64,000 nucleotides of DNA, from the NCBI RefSeq assembly GCF_002951615.1, contig NZ_CP019062.1:4526001-4590000 (forward strand), written 5' to 3'. Shown here in pieces: positions 46,613-56,462 of the stretch. How positions within the stretch are numbered: the first letter of the stretch is position 1; the number at the start of each line of letters is the position of its first letter. This DNA is from Rahnella sikkimica. GTDB lineage: Bacteria > Pseudomonadota > Gammaproteobacteria > Enterobacterales > Enterobacteriaceae. The translations under genes and the position numbers were made by a program. The notes below the pieces were generated by a model. That model searched no databases. It saw only the letters and a program-made list of their open reading frames with translations, and was not told where the DNA came from.

Positions 46613-49498
46613 ATGTTGAAACAGGTTACCCGAGTTTCAGGGTTACTGTTGTTGTTGACCTTTTGGGCCCCTGTAGTCGCAAGTGCCGCCGTCTGGCAGC
46701 CTTATGCACAAGCTATTAATAAAAGTCAGAACGACCCCCGTCTGTATCAGGCGATAAAGCTCGATAATGATATGACGGTTTTGCTGGTTTCTGACCCTCA
46801 GGCGCCCAAGTCTCTTGCTGCGCTGGCTATTCCGGTCGGCTCTCTGGAAGACCCCGATTCCCAGCTTGGCCTTGCCCATTACACAGAACACATGCTTCTG
46901 ATGGGGTCAAAGAAGTATCCTCAGCCTGAAAGCCTCTCTGAATTCCTCAAAAAACACGGCGGCAGCCATAACGGCAGCACCGCGTCTTACCGCACGGCCT
47001 TTTATCTGGAAGTTGAAAACGATGCCCTGCCGGAAGCGGTAGATCGTCTTTCGGACGCCATTGGTGAGCCATTGCTGGATCCGGCTAACGGTGACCGCGA
47101 GCGTAATGCGGTGAATGCCGAACTGACGATGGCGCGTTCGCGTGACGGGATGCGTATGGCGCAGGTTCGGGCCGAAACGTTAAACCCTGAACACCCGGCG
47201 GCCCGTTATTCCGGCGGTAATCTGGATACCTTAAAAGATAAACCGGGCAGTAAACTTCACGATCAGCTCACCGCGTTCTATCACCGCTATTATTCTGCCA
47301 ATCTGCTGGTGGGGGTTATTTACAGCAACAAACCGTTGCCGGAACTGGCTGAACTGGCCGCCAGTACTTTTGGAAAGATAGCCAATCACCATGCCGTTGT
47401 GCCACCGATTACCGTGCCAACAGTGACGGCAGAGCAAAAAGGTGAATTCATCCACTTTGTTCCCGCACAGCCCCGAAAAGAATTGCGTATTGAATTTGCC
47501 ATCGACAATAACAGTGCCGACTTTCGTAGTAAAACAGATACTTATATCAGCTACCTGATTGGCAACCGCAGCCTGAATACGTTGTCAGACTGGTTGCAAA
47601 AGCAAGGATACGCCGACGGGATCAGCGCCGGTGCGGATCCGATGGTTAACCGGAATATGGGAGTATTTAATATCTCTGTTTCCCTGACGGATAAAGGGCT
47701 TGCCCAGCGCGACACGGTGATTGCCGCCATTTTCAGCTATCTCAATGAGATGCGTGAGCAGGGCGTTAAGAAATCCTATTTCGACGAGATTGCTCATGTC
47801 ATGGCGCTCGATTTCCGTTATCCGGCGTTAACCCGCGATATGGATTATGTGGAATGGCTGGTTGATACCATGCTGCGCGTGCCGGTTGAACATGTGTTGG
47901 ATTCACCGTATCTGACCGATCAGTACGATCCCAAGGCTATCGCATCGCGTCTGGATGAAATGACGCCGCAAAATGCGCGTTACTGGATCATCAGCCCGAA
48001 TGAGCCGCACAACAAAGTGGCTTACTTTATGGATGCACCTTACGAAGTTGATAAAGTGCCGCCGCAAACCTTCGAGCAATGGAAAACGCTGGCGCAGGGC
48101 ATCACGTTGTCGCTGCCAGCGCTGAATCCGTACATTCCCGATTCTCTGGCACTGGTGACAAAAGACTCTACGGCGACCAAACCTGAGTTGCTGGTGGAAG
48201 ATAAAGGGCTGCGTGTTTTCTACATGCCGAGCCGGTATTTCGCCGATGAGCCGAAAGCCAATGTCACGGTTTCATTCCGTAATGAAGAGGCGCTAAGTTC
48301 GGCAAAAAATCAGGTGTTGTACGGCCTGACGGATTATCTGACCGGGGTTGCGTTTGATCAGCTGAGCTATCAGGCGTCTATTGGCGGGATTACGTTCGGA
48401 ACCTCTCCGGACAACGGTCTGCAATTTACCGCTACCGGCTTCACTGAATGCCTGCCTGATCTGCTGGCCGCATTAGTGGATAACTATCCGAACTTTAAAC
48501 CGACACAGGAACAGCTGGATCAGGCGAAATCCTGGTATCTGGAACGCTTATCTTCAGCCGATAAAGGCAAAGCTTTCGAGCTGGCGTTGCAGCCGGTCCA
48601 GCTGCTTTCCCGTGTGCCATATACGGAACGCGCCGAGCGTGAAAAGTTAGTGGCGCAAATTACCCTTGATGACGTGAATGCTTACCGCGAACAATTGATT
48701 CACCATGCCGCCGTTGAAGTGATGGTGGTGGGGAACATGACCGCCGGTCAGGTCAGGGCGATGTCACAGCAGATTATGCAGAAGCTTGGCGCGCACGGCA
48801 CCGAATGGTGGCGCGGTAAGCAGGCTGAAGTGACTGAGCCGATGAAGGCTAATATCCAGCGTACCGGCACCAGTACGGATTCTGCGCTGGCGGCGGTATA
48901 TGTGCCACGGGGTTACGACGAAGTGCAGAGTATGGGGTATAGCGCTCTGTTGGGGCAGATTATTCAGCCTTGGTTCTACAGCCAGTTGCGTACACAGGAA
49001 CAGCTGGGATACGCCGTGTTTGCTTTCCCGATCCCGGTCGGGAAACAGTGGGGGATCGGCTTCCTGCTGCAAAGCAACAGCAAACAACCTGACTATCTTT
49101 ATCAGCGTTATCTGGCATTTTATCCGCAGGCTGAAAAGCGTTTGCGTGAGATGAAAGATGATGAATTCCTGCAATATAAGCAGGGGCTGGTGAATGAAAT
49201 GCAGCAACGTCCGCAGACGCTGGATGAGGAAGCCGATCGTCTGGGGAATGACTTCAGCCGAGGAAATGCTCAGTTTGATACCCGGACAAACGTGATCCGC
49301 GTGATTGCCGGATTAACGCAGACGCAGCTGGCGGACTATTTCCATCAGGCCGTGATTGCGCAAGAGGGTCTGGCGATGCTGTCTCAGGTTTCTGGCAACG
49401 ACAGTAAAACGCCGCAGTACGCTGCACCGGAAGGCTTTAAAACCTGGCCGGACACCTCGACCTTGCAGCAGGCTCTGAAATCGCAAACCAGCAAATAG
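46613..49498 (+). CDS. ptrA: Protease III (pitrilysin)
   Basis: The ATG at 46613 with GGGAG 7 bp upstream is chosen over a GTG two codons earlier. The 961-residue periplasmic metalloprotease has a signal peptide (LLLLLTFWAPVVASA) and the inverted zinc motif H89-YT-E92-H93 of the M16 family. A second, inactive M16 half includes LDQAKSWYLERL. It degrades small peptides, including insulin in vitro. In E. coli it sits between recC and recB in one operon; here it is alone, between ppdC and argA. Confidence 0.96.
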   Translation: MLKQVTRVSGLLLLLTFWAPVVASAAVWQPYAQAINKSQNDPRLYQAIKLDNDMTVLLVSDPQAPKSLAALAIPVGSLEDPDSQLGLAHYTEHMLLMGSKKYPQPESLSEFLKKHGGSHNGSTASYRTAFYLEVENDALPEAVDRLSDAIGEPLLDPANGDRERNAVNAELTMARSRDGMRMAQVRAETLNPEHPAARYSGGNLDTLKDKPGSKLHDQLTAFYHRYYSANLLVGVIYSNKPLPELAELAASTFGKIANHHAVVPPITVPTVTAEQKGEFIHFVPAQPRKELRIEFAIDNNSADFRSKTDTYISYLIGNRSLNTLSDWLQKQGYADGISAGADPMVNRNMGVFNISVSLTDKGLAQRDTVIAAIFSYLNEMREQGVKKSYFDEIAHVMALDFRYPALTRDMDYVEWLVDTMLRVPVEHVLDSPYLTDQYDPKAIASRLDEMTPQNARYWIISPNEPHNKVAYFMDAPYEVDKVPPQTFEQWKTLAQGITLSLPALNPYIPDSLALVTKDSTATKPELLVEDKGLRVFYMPSRYFADEPKANVTVSFRNEEALSSAKNQVLYGLTDYLTGVAFDQLSYQASIGGITFGTSPDNGLQFTATGFTECLPDLLAALVDNYPNFKPTQEQLDQAKSWYLERLSSADKGKAFELALQPVQLLSRVPYTERAEREKLVAQITLDDVNAYREQLIHHAAVEVMVVGNMTAGQVRAMSQQIMQKLGAHGTEWWRGKQAEVTEPMKANIQRTGTSTDSALAAVYVPRGYDEVQSMGYSALLGQIIQPWFYSQLRTQEQLGYAVFAFPIPVGKQWGIGFLLQSNSKQPDYLYQRYLAFYPQAEKRLREMKDDEFLQYKQGLVNEMQQRPQTLDEEADRLGNDFSRGNAQFDTRTNVIRVIAGLTQTQLADYFHQAVIAQEGLAMLSQVSGNDSKTPQYAAPEGFKTWPDTSTLQQALKSQTSK

Positions 49499-49528
49499 AA
49501 ATTGCAGAGTTGAGTAAAAGTAAAAGGA

Positions 49529-49538
49529 CGCGAAAGCG
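49529..49538. repeat. IS target-site duplication, left copy
   Basis: CGCGAAAGCG directly precedes the IS left end. The same ten bases follow the right end at 50958-50967. Bases at the junctions allow the duplication to be read as up to 12 bp, in the range of IS4 elements. Confidence 0.85.
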
Positions 49539-49542
49539 TAAT

Positions 49543-49576
49543 GCCGCTCGCTTAAGAACGAGCGGCTTTCTTTTTA
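49543..49576 (+). terminator. IS-borne terminator at the left end
   Basis: GCCGCTCG/CGAGCGGC arms (49543-49550 and 49559-49566) are followed by TTTCTTTTT on the plus strand. It would stop read-in from ptrA and so replace the terminator the insertion destroyed. The transposase stop codon falls in its loop. Confidence 0.7.
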
Positions 49577-50874
49577 GTTGGATACTTTGCAGGGCGAGCC
49601 AGTACTTCTCTTGGATAAGCTGGCCTTTTGCGTTTTTCAGGTAAGATTAATCGCTTACCTGACTCTCGTAAGTCTCTTAGTTTTCTAGGTATTGTTCCCG
49701 GCGTTCGCCCTGAACACCACAAAAATTCCTCTTGTATCAGCCGCAATGCATTTATGAAGCTTATGCGCAAAGGGTGGACATTGAAGTCATCAGCCATTCG
49801 CCTCATTTCCAATCGAACGAGATTGTAACTAATTAATATTCCCCAAATTTCCTGGTAGATCCCCGCCGGTTTTTGGCTTCTTAAGATATTTGTATTTCCC
49901 AACTGACTGCATTTTAGCTCGCTGTAACCTTGTTCTATTTCCCATCTTTCCCAGTACACTTGAATGATGTCTTCGAAAGGATATTTTTCAGGGTCTTTCA
50001 TTGATGTAATGAATTCTTTTATCTCTCCAGAAGGTTTTATTATCAATACCTTACGAGCCAACCATGTGTGGGGAAGATGCGGGAACTGTTTTCTGGCCTG
50101 CGGAGAAACCGGCATTTCAATAAGCTGATCGTATTCAGAATACTGCTCGATAACTTTGTGCCTCATTTTACTTTTCACCGGTGTTAGCCAGTGTGTATTC
50201 GCTCCTGCGCCTTCCCAGGAAAGTAAAAGTTCTGCGGAAAAGTAAGCCCGGTCAAAGAGGGTCAGTGAGTTTTCCTGAACGGAGCTAACCAACTGTTGTG
50301 CATAATATATTTCGCTGTTCTTTACCGGCCCAAATGCAACATCAGTGATCAAATGACTGCGCGCAGACATAAGCGCAACGAGTAAAACCGAAGGGAATGA
50401 GTTACTACCGGAAGCAAAACCAAAGGATTTATTCTCAGGAGTATCCGGGGCTCTGAATTGGGTTCCGTCGACGCTGAATACTTTGAGGCCACATACAAAT
50501 TTTTCCGTATCTTCTTTGTCCCACTGCTCAGAGGTGGAATAGAAAAGATGTCGAAGGGGCTCGAACCCCAGGCGCTGCCTGGCTTTGACCAGACTACTCG
50601 TTGCCATGGGCGAGAAATTACCGTGGCTGTCAGGAAAGGCTAAATCGAGTTTATCGCAGACATCAGAAATAGAACGGTTACGCATCAAAGCAATTCCAAG
50701 GACAAGCCAGACGACCTGTTCAGCGGGAAATCTTCGTCTGCGAACAGTCGCTCTGCCGGTTTGACTGAGAGCTTGTTCAATCCATTCGAGAGGAATATTT
50801 TTTTGAAAAGAATCAATAGATTCAGGGTAGTTAAATGCGGCGGCAACCTGAAGTTGTTCGGAAAGTAGGCTCAT
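49552..50874 (-). CDS. IS4-family DDE transposase
   Basis: The 440-residue transposase has the DDE catalytic set: Asp in FSVDGTQFRAPDTPEN, Asp in LFDRAYFS, and the YREK box YWERWEIEQGYSELK with correct spacing (Y-2-R-3-E-6-K). The N-terminus has the IS4 DUF4372-like helix region. The frame is intact with no stop or shift, so the enzyme may be active. The ribosome site is weak and is preceded by a stem that could limit read-through translation. Confidence 0.93.
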   Translation of the reverse strand: MSLLSEQLQVAAAFNYPESIDSFQKNIPLEWIEQALSQTGRATVRRRRFPAEQVVWLVLGIALMRNRSISDVCDKLDLAFPDSHGNFSPMATSSLVKARQRLGFEPLRHLFYSTSEQWDKEDTEKFVCGLKVFSVDGTQFRAPDTPENKSFGFASGSNSFPSVLLVALMSARSHLITDVAFGPVKNSEIYYAQQLVSSVQENSLTLFDRAYFSAELLLSWEGAGANTHWLTPVKSKMRHKVIEQYSEYDQLIEMPVSPQARKQFPHLPHTWLARKVLIIKPSGEIKEFITSMKDPEKYPFEDIIQVYWERWEIEQGYSELKCSQLGNTNILRSQKPAGIYQEIWGILISYNLVRLEMRRMADDFNVHPLRISFINALRLIQEEFLWCSGRTPGTIPRKLRDLRESGKRLILPEKRKRPAYPREVLARPAKYPTKKKAARS

Positions 50875-50880
50875 AAGGTG

Positions 50881-50907
50881 TCTGGCTCAAACGATGTTTG
50901 AGCCAGA
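50881..50907 (-). promoter_or_regulatory. Hairpin just upstream of the transposase start
   Basis: A perfect 12-bp stem TCTGGCTCAAAC/GTTTGAGCCAGA with a 3-nt loop ends 7 bp before the transposase ATG. In mRNA it could block ribosome access when transcription enters from outside, as known for other IS elements. Confidence 0.6.
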
Positions 50908-50957
50908 TTGTCGCCTAACTGCAGGATCGTTCAAGTTCTCTTAAACGATCAGCATTA

Positions 50958-50967
50958 CGCGAAAGCG
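50958..50967. repeat. IS target-site duplication, right copy
   Basis: CGCGAAAGCG follows the IS right end and repeats the ten bases before the left end. Confidence 0.85.
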
Positions 50968-51002
50968 TCCTTTTTTACGGGCAAAATACGGTGTTGTGAT
51001 TT

Positions 51003-52328
51003 TCAGAGATCGGAAATCAGGATCTTAGACCGGCGCTGATAATTGTACATTTCCTGTTTCTGAATCGGCAGAACGTCAACTTCCGCAGGTTTAAAACCAC
51101 GCTCCTGGAACCAGTGAATACTGCGGGTCGTCAGAACAAATAACCGGTTCAGACCCATTTGTTTGGCCTGGCTGGCGACGCGTTGCAGCAGCATTTCACC
51201 GCGTGAAGAACTGCGATAATCCGGATGAACCGCCACGCAGGCCATTTCGCCAATCCCTTCGTCGTGGAACGGATAGAGCGCGGCACAGGCAATCGTCAGA
51301 TTATCGCGTTCGATAATGGTGAATTTATCGATTTCCATTTCCAGTTGCTCGCGGGAGCGGCGCACCAGAATACCTTGTTGCTCCAGCGGGCGGATCAGCT
51401 CGAGAATACCGCCGATGTCGTTGATGGTGGCGCGGCGAACCTGCTCGGCGCTTTCCATGACGATTTGCGTACCAATACCGTCGCGTGAGAACAGTTCCTG
51501 AACCAGCGCGCCATCTTCCTGATAACTGATCAGATGACTGCGACGCACGCCGCTGCGGCAGGCTTTCACCGCACCACGCAGGAATCGTACCGTGCCTGAA
51601 AGATAATCTCCGCTCGCTTCCATTAAGTCGATGCGTTGCTGCGCTTCATTAGGGAACAACTCAGAGATAATATTTCCCTCGTCGTTGATCACGCCCTGTG
51701 AAGAGCAGAAGCCGATCATCTTCTCAGCTTTCAGCTTGATAGCCATCTGTGTCGCGACTTCTTCGGATGTCAGATTGAAGCTTTCGCCGGTGACGGAAAC
51801 CGCAACCGGGCCGAGCAGTACAATCGCATTGCTGTCGAGCTGGCGGTGAATGGCTTCTTCATCGATACGGCGTATGCGGCCACTGTGGCAGTAATCAATA
51901 CCGTCATCGACGCCCAGCGGCTGAGCAATGATAAAGTTCCCGCTGACTACGTTGATATGCGCGCCTTGCAGTGGCGTATTATTCAGGCTCATGGAAAGCC
52001 GCGCGGTGATATCAAGCTGTAACAAACCCGCTGCCTGCTTCACCAGTTCAAGGGCGCGGGCATCCGTGACGCGGATGTTTTTGTGATAAATCGGCTCGTA
52101 ATTGTGCTCAGAAAGGTTCTCATCAATCTGTGGACGCGCGCCATAAACCACTACCAGACGTATACCTAAACTGTGTAACAGCCCGATATCATTGACGATA
52201 TTGCTGAAGTTCTCATGTTCTATGGCTTCCCCACCGAGCATGACCACGAACGTTTTGCCACGGTGCGCATTTATATAGGGAACTGTGTGGCGAAATCCCT
52301 GAACCAGTTCTGTACTACGTTCCTTCAC
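51003..52328 (-). CDS. argA: N-acetylglutamate synthase
   Basis: The 441-residue enzyme makes N-acetylglutamate, the first committed step of arginine synthesis. It has an amino-acid-kinase-like regulatory domain ([22 protein letters not shown]; about residues 1-280) and a C-terminal GNAT catalytic domain ([20 protein letters not shown]). Identity to E. coli ArgA is very high by eye. Tandem ARG boxes lie upstream. In E. coli it follows recD; here its 3' end faces ptrA. Confidence 0.97.
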   Translation of the reverse strand: MKERSTELVQGFRHTVPYINAHRGKTFVVMLGGEAIEHENFSNIVNDIGLLHSLGIRLVVVYGARPQIDENLSEHNYEPIYHKNIRVTDARALELVKQAAGLLQLDITARLSMSLNNTPLQGAHINVVSGNFIIAQPLGVDDGIDYCHSGRIRRIDEEAIHRQLDSNAIVLLGPVAVSVTGESFNLTSEEVATQMAIKLKAEKMIGFCSSQGVINDEGNIISELFPNEAQQRIDLMEASGDYLSGTVRFLRGAVKACRSGVRRSHLISYQEDGALVQELFSRDGIGTQIVMESAEQVRRATINDIGGILELIRPLEQQGILVRRSREQLEMEIDKFTIIERDNLTIACAALYPFHDEGIGEMACVAVHPDYRSSSRGEMLLQRVASQAKQMGLNRLFVLTTRSIHWFQERGFKPAEVDVLPIQKQEMYNYQRRSKILISDL

Positions 52329-52340
52329 GGCAAAACCTCG

Positions 52341-52379
52341 TATGAATTTTTATTCGTAATTTTTGTATTTTTATTCTTT
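52341..52379. promoter_or_regulatory. Tandem ARG boxes of argA
   Basis: TATGAATTTTTATTCGTA (52341-52358) fits the 18-bp ArgR box consensus. A weaker box (52362-52379) follows after 3 bp, the spacing used by ArgR hexamers. They overlap the expected argA promoter and predict arginine repression. Confidence 0.85.
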
Positions 52380-52557
52380 TGTCGGCGTGTGGCAAGTAAG
52401 AAATCTCTGTTTTTGTTTTAACACCCATTACAAACGTACAACAAATTGATTAATCGAATAAATGTTTAGGAATGACATGCAGGATATGATTCGTTAGAAT
52501 CCGTAAACTGAGTTTTTTATCAGCTAATTTTTACTTTTAGACACTTTTTGAGACTGC

Positions 52558-53808
52558 ATGACTGACGATAATCACAATCCCGGAAGACGACGACTTCTTC
52601 AAACTGTAGCGGCTTCCTGGATGCTGAGTGTGAGCAAAGTGGGGTTCGCTGCCAGCTCACAGGTTATCGCGGTACGCATCTGGCCTTCTTCTACGTATAC
52701 CCGCATTACGCTCGAATCGAGCACGCCTCTAAAATATAAGCAATTTCTGCTGAGCGATCCGCCGCGCGTGGTCGTCGATATTGAAGGTGTTCACCTCAAC
52801 AGCGTACTGAAAGGTCTGGGAGAAAAGGTTCAGCAAAGTGACCCTTATATCCGTCAGGCGCGGGTGGGGCAGTTTGATACCAAAACGGTGCGCATGGTGC
52901 TCGAACTCAAGCGGGCCATCAATCCTCATGTGTTTACCCTGAAGCCGGTTGCCGAATTCCACAACCGTCTGGTCGTTGATTTGTATCCGGAAGACGGTAC
53001 CGTGAGTGCAGAAGATGATCCGCTGCTGGCATTACTGGAAGATTACAACCGGGGCGATGTGGCGAGAACGTTGCCGCCGGAAACGGCCAAAGACGGTCAG
53101 GCGGGGAGAAGCAGACCGCTGGTGATTATGCTGGATCCGGGGCACGGCGGCGAGGATCCGGGCGCGATTGGTAAATACAAAACGCGTGAAAAGGACGTTG
53201 TTTTGCAAATCGCGCGCCGCCTGCAAAAACTGATTGCGCGTGAACCCAATATGAAAGTCTACATGACCCGTAACGAAGATGTCTTTATCCCGCTGAAAGT
53301 CCGGGTGGCGAAAGCGCGAAAGCTGAGAGCAGATCTGTTTATTTCTATTCACGCCGATGCTTTTACCAATCGGGCGGCAAAAGGCTCATCTGTTTTTGCT
53401 TTATCGACGAAGGGCGCAACCAGCTCTGCTGCGCGCTTTCTGGCGCAAACCCAGAACGAATCTGACCTGATTGGCGGTGTCAGCAAAAGCGGCGATCGTT
53501 ATCTGGATCATACGATGTTTGACCTGGTTCAGACGGCAACCATCGGCGATAGCCTCAAATTTGGCAAAGAGGTACTGACGCGCATGGGGAAAATTAATCA
53601 TCTGCACAAAAACAAAGTCGATCAGGCCGGTTTTGCCGTTTTGAAAGCGCCGGACATTCCGTCCATTCTGGTGGAGACGGCTTTCATCAGTAATATCAAT
53701 GAAGAGAAAAAGTTGCGGACGGCTCATTTTCAGCAGCAGGTCGCGGAATCGATCATGGCGGGAATCAAAGTTTGGTTTTCAGAAGGCGGGGCGGCAAGGG
53801 CGAAATAA
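52558..53808 (+). CDS. amiC: N-acetylmuramoyl-L-alanine amidase AmiC
   Basis: The 416-residue periplasmic amidase has a twin-arginine signal ([13 protein letters not shown], Arg10-12). An AMIN septum-targeting domain covers about residues 40-160 and an Amidase_3 zinc domain follows ([32 protein letters not shown]). It cleaves peptidoglycan stem peptides at the septum during cell separation and depends on NlpD for activation. It is divergent from argA, as in E. coli. Confidence 0.96.
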   Translation: MTDDNHNPGRRRLLQTVAASWMLSVSKVGFAASSQVIAVRIWPSSTYTRITLESSTPLKYKQFLLSDPPRVVVDIEGVHLNSVLKGLGEKVQQSDPYIRQARVGQFDTKTVRMVLELKRAINPHVFTLKPVAEFHNRLVVDLYPEDGTVSAEDDPLLALLEDYNRGDVARTLPPETAKDGQAGRSRPLVIMLDPGHGGEDPGAIGKYKTREKDVVLQIARRLQKLIAREPNMKVYMTRNEDVFIPLKVRVAKARKLRADLFISIHADAFTNRAAKGSSVFALSTKGATSSAARFLAQTQNESDLIGGVSKSGDRYLDHTMFDLVQTATIGDSLKFGKEVLTRMGKINHLHKNKVDQAGFAVLKAPDIPSILVETAFISNINEEKKLRTAHFQQQVAESIMAGIKVWFSEGGAARAK

Positions 53809-53871
53809 GCGGGGAAATGGCGGGAGGATATAAAGATATTCCTGCCGGCTCCCGAAATTTAGATACAAAAA

Positions 53872-53890
53872 AACACCCGTTAAGGTGCTT
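53872..53890 (-). terminator. Possible terminator of the tRNA-fMet operon
   Basis: A short GC stem (CACC/GGTG) followed on the minus strand by seven U residues lies beyond the last tRNA gene. The stem is weak. Confidence 0.45.
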
Positions 53891-53916
53891 GTTGTTTAAT
53901 TCAATTTTTAAGTAGT

Positions 53917-53993
<77 letters not shown>

Positions 53994-54066
53994 TCCGTCA
54001 CTACTTTGCACTGCTTTACTTCATCACAGCATTCTGAATGAATATCTTAATGCATCAGCTTAGAAT

Positions 54067-54143
<77 letters not shown>

Positions 54144-54206
54144 TCCGTGATACTGCTTTATTTCATCGTACAATTCAATTGAGTATTTCATACATCGAAA
54201 TTGAAT

Positions 54207-54283
<77 letters not shown>

Positions 54284-54504
54284 TCCGATGGAGGCGAACT
54301 ATACTCCCCATGAGATTTCGCGCAACCCTTTATTTGAATTTATTCAAACAAAGCACTTAGTTGCTGGCTTTTTACACATATCGTTGCTCTTTTGTCCCCA
54401 ATTTAGCCGGGGGCACTTTTTTAGGCTGTGGTAATTCCTTTCTGATAGGTCGTTTGTTATCGTTTCGCCAGTCATTTCCCTGAAAGTAAGAGAGCGCGGC
54501 AACA

Positions 54505-55617
54505 ATGAAAGGACGTTGGAGTAAGTATCTGCTGAGTGGTCTGGTGATTGCGGTATTAGCGGGCTGTTCCTCGCGGCCCACTGACCGGGGTCAGCAGTAT
54601 AAAGATGGCCGTCTGGACAACGCGCTGGAATACGTGAATGAGCCGAACGCAACAGGGAAACCGGTCAACGCGCTGGATTATTCAAACCAGGTGGCTGCGG
54701 TGCAAATCGCCTCTTCTGGTTTGTATGGCAGAAATAACACGACTTTTCAGGCCGTAGAACAATGGCTGCGCTCCGGGGCGGATACCCGAAACCTGAGCCA
54801 GTACGGCATCAGCGCCTATCAGATGGAAGGCGCTGATAACTTCGGTAACGTGCAACTCACCGGCTATTACACGCCGGTTGTGCAGGCGCGCTATACCCGC
54901 CAGGGCGAATTCCAGTACCCGCTTTACCGTATGCCACCAAAACGTGGCCGTCTGCCGGATCGCGCCTCTATATACTCCGGCGCGCTGAGTGACAACTACG
55001 TCGTCGCCTGGACCAATTCCCTGATGGATAACTTCATGATGGAAGTGCAGGGCAGTGGTTACGTGGATTACGGCGACGGACGACCATTTATGTTCTTCGG
55101 TTATGCGGGCAAAAATGGTCACGCGTATCGCAGTATCGGCAAAGTGCTGATCGACCGGGGTGAAGTGGCGCGAGAAAATATGTCGATGCAGGCCATCCGC
55201 CAGTGGGCTGATACCCACTCTGCGGCAGAGGTCCGCGAGCTGCTGGAGCAAAATCCGTCGTTCGTCTTCTTTAAACCCGAGCCTTTTGCGCCCGTTCGCG
55301 GAGCCAGTGGTGTTCCGCTGATTGCCAAAGCCTCTGTGGCCTCTGACCGTTCGCTTATCCCGGCAGGCACCACGCTGCTGGCAGAAGTGCCTGAGCTGAA
55401 TGATAAAGGTAAGTTTACGGGGAAATACCATATGCGTCTGATGGTTGCGCTGGACGTCGGCGGAGCCATTAAAGGACAACATTTTGATATGTATCAGGGG
55501 ATTGGTACGGATGCCGGGCATGCAGCAGGATTTTATAATCACTACGGGCGCGTCTGGGTGTTAAAATCGGCGCAGAATGGCAAACCGCTGTTCACCGCTT
55601 ATTCACAATCTAATTAA
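54505..55617 (+). CDS. mltA: Membrane-bound lytic transglycosylase A
   Basis: The 370-residue lipoprotein has lipobox LAGC (Cys21) and the MltA double-psi barrel: YYTPVVQARYTRQGEFQYPLY, then GHAYRSIGKVLIDRGE, and the catalytic Asp region VALDVGGAIKGQHFDMYQG near the end. It cleaves murein glycan to 1,6-anhydro products at the outer membrane. It is divergent from the tRNA operon. Confidence 0.95.
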   Translation: MKGRWSKYLLSGLVIAVLAGCSSRPTDRGQQYKDGRLDNALEYVNEPNATGKPVNALDYSNQVAAVQIASSGLYGRNNTTFQAVEQWLRSGADTRNLSQYGISAYQMEGADNFGNVQLTGYYTPVVQARYTRQGEFQYPLYRMPPKRGRLPDRASIYSGALSDNYVVAWTNSLMDNFMMEVQGSGYVDYGDGRPFMFFGYAGKNGHAYRSIGKVLIDRGEVARENMSMQAIRQWADTHSAAEVRELLEQNPSFVFFKPEPFAPVRGASGVPLIAKASVASDRSLIPAGTTLLAEVPELNDKGKFTGKYHMRLMVALDVGGAIKGQHFDMYQGIGTDAGHAAGFYNHYGRVWVLKSAQNGKPLFTAYSQSN

Positions 55618-55646
55618 GTTTCCAGACGCACTGAGGTTTTTCGTTC

Positions 55647-56462
55647 ATGACAGCAACATACTCCGACGCTTATCAGCAACGCTTTGGCGGTACTGCTCGC
55701 CTTTATGGTCAGCAGGCGCTGGCGCTGTTCTCGCAGGCACACGTCTGTGTGATTGGCATTGGCGGAGTCGGTTCCTGGGCGGCGGAAGCGCTGGCGAGAA
55801 CCGGTATTGGCGCTATCACGCTGATTGATATGGATGATGTTTGCGTCACGAATACCAACCGTCAGATTCATGCATTGCGGGAAAATGTCGGGCAGGCGAA
55901 AACAGAAATCATGGCCCAGCGTATTCTGGCGATTAATCCCGAATGCAACGTCACCTGCATCGACGATTTCATTACGCCCGACAATGTCGCAGAAATGCTC
56001 GATAAAGGCTTCAGCTACGTCATTGATGCAATCGACAGCGTGCGTCCGAAGGCGGCTTTGCTGGCGTACTGTCGCCGCTTTAAAATCCCCGTCGTCACAA
56101 CGGGCGGAGCCGGTGGTCAGATTGATCCGACGCAAATCGCCGTCGTCGATCTGGCAAAAACCATTCAGGATCCGCTGGCGGCGAAACTGCGTGAACGTCT
56201 GAAAAATGATTTTAATGTCGTGAAAAACAGCAAAGGAAAGCTGGGCATTGATTGTGTATTCTCCAGCGAACCGCTGATGTATCCGCAGGCCGATGGATCG
56301 GTATGTACGTCACGTGCGACGGCGGAAGGGCCGAAACGTATGGATTGTGCTTCCGGATTCGGTGCTGCGACCATGGTTACCGCCACATTCGGTTTTGTCG
56401 CGGTTTCCCATGTACTTAAAAAGATGATGGCGAAAGCTCAGCGTCAGGCTCAGGCGGCCTGA
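55647..56462 (+). CDS. tcdA: tRNA threonylcarbamoyladenosine dehydratase
   Basis: The 271-residue E1-like enzyme has the nucleotide site [19 protein letters not shown] and the cysteine-containing late part [18 protein letters not shown]. It cyclises t6A37 in tRNA to ct6A using ATP; CsdA and CsdE supply the sulfur relay that supports it. It converges on csdE, and the two coding ends overlap by 13 bp. Confidence 0.95.
   Translation: MTATYSDAYQQRFGGTARLYGQQALALFSQAHVCVIGIGGVGSWAAEALARTGIGAITLIDMDDVCVTNTNRQIHALRENVGQAKTEIMAQRILAINPECNVTCIDDFITPDNVAEMLDKGFSYVIDAIDSVRPKAALLAYCRRFKIPVVTTGGAGGQIDPTQIAVVDLAKTIQDPLAAKLRERLKNDFNVVKNSKGKLGIDCVFSSEPLMYPQADGSVCTSRATAEGPKRMDCASGFGAATMVTATFGFVAVSHVLKKMMAKAQRQAQAA

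Larger units (their letters stand above)
49539..50957 (-). mobile_element. IS4-family insertion sequence, complete
   Basis: The 1,419-bp element has terminal inverted repeats beginning TAATGC. Left TAATGCCGCTCGCTTAAGA and right TAATGCTGATCGTTTAAGA agree at 16 of 19 bases and resemble the ends of IS4 itself. It encodes one intact DDE transposase and is flanked by a 10-bp direct repeat, so insertion looks recent. A hairpin with T-run lies inside the left end and a long hairpin precedes the transposase start. Confidence 0.92.
49522..50976. terminator. ptrA-argA terminator split by an IS element
   Basis: Removing the IS and one copy of the duplication rebuilds AAAAGGACGC-GAAA-GCGTCCTTTTTT, a 10-bp stem with a GNRA tetraloop and T-run. 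It lies between convergent ptrA and argA. The two halves now sit at 49522-49538 and 50958-50976, so the original hairpin can no longer form. Confidence 0.85.

Noticed and set aside
46428..46619. 63-codon open frame between ppdC and ptrA as a recC remnant
   Set aside because: Its translation shows no resemblance to RecC ends or motifs, and it runs into the ptrA start; it is best treated as chance.
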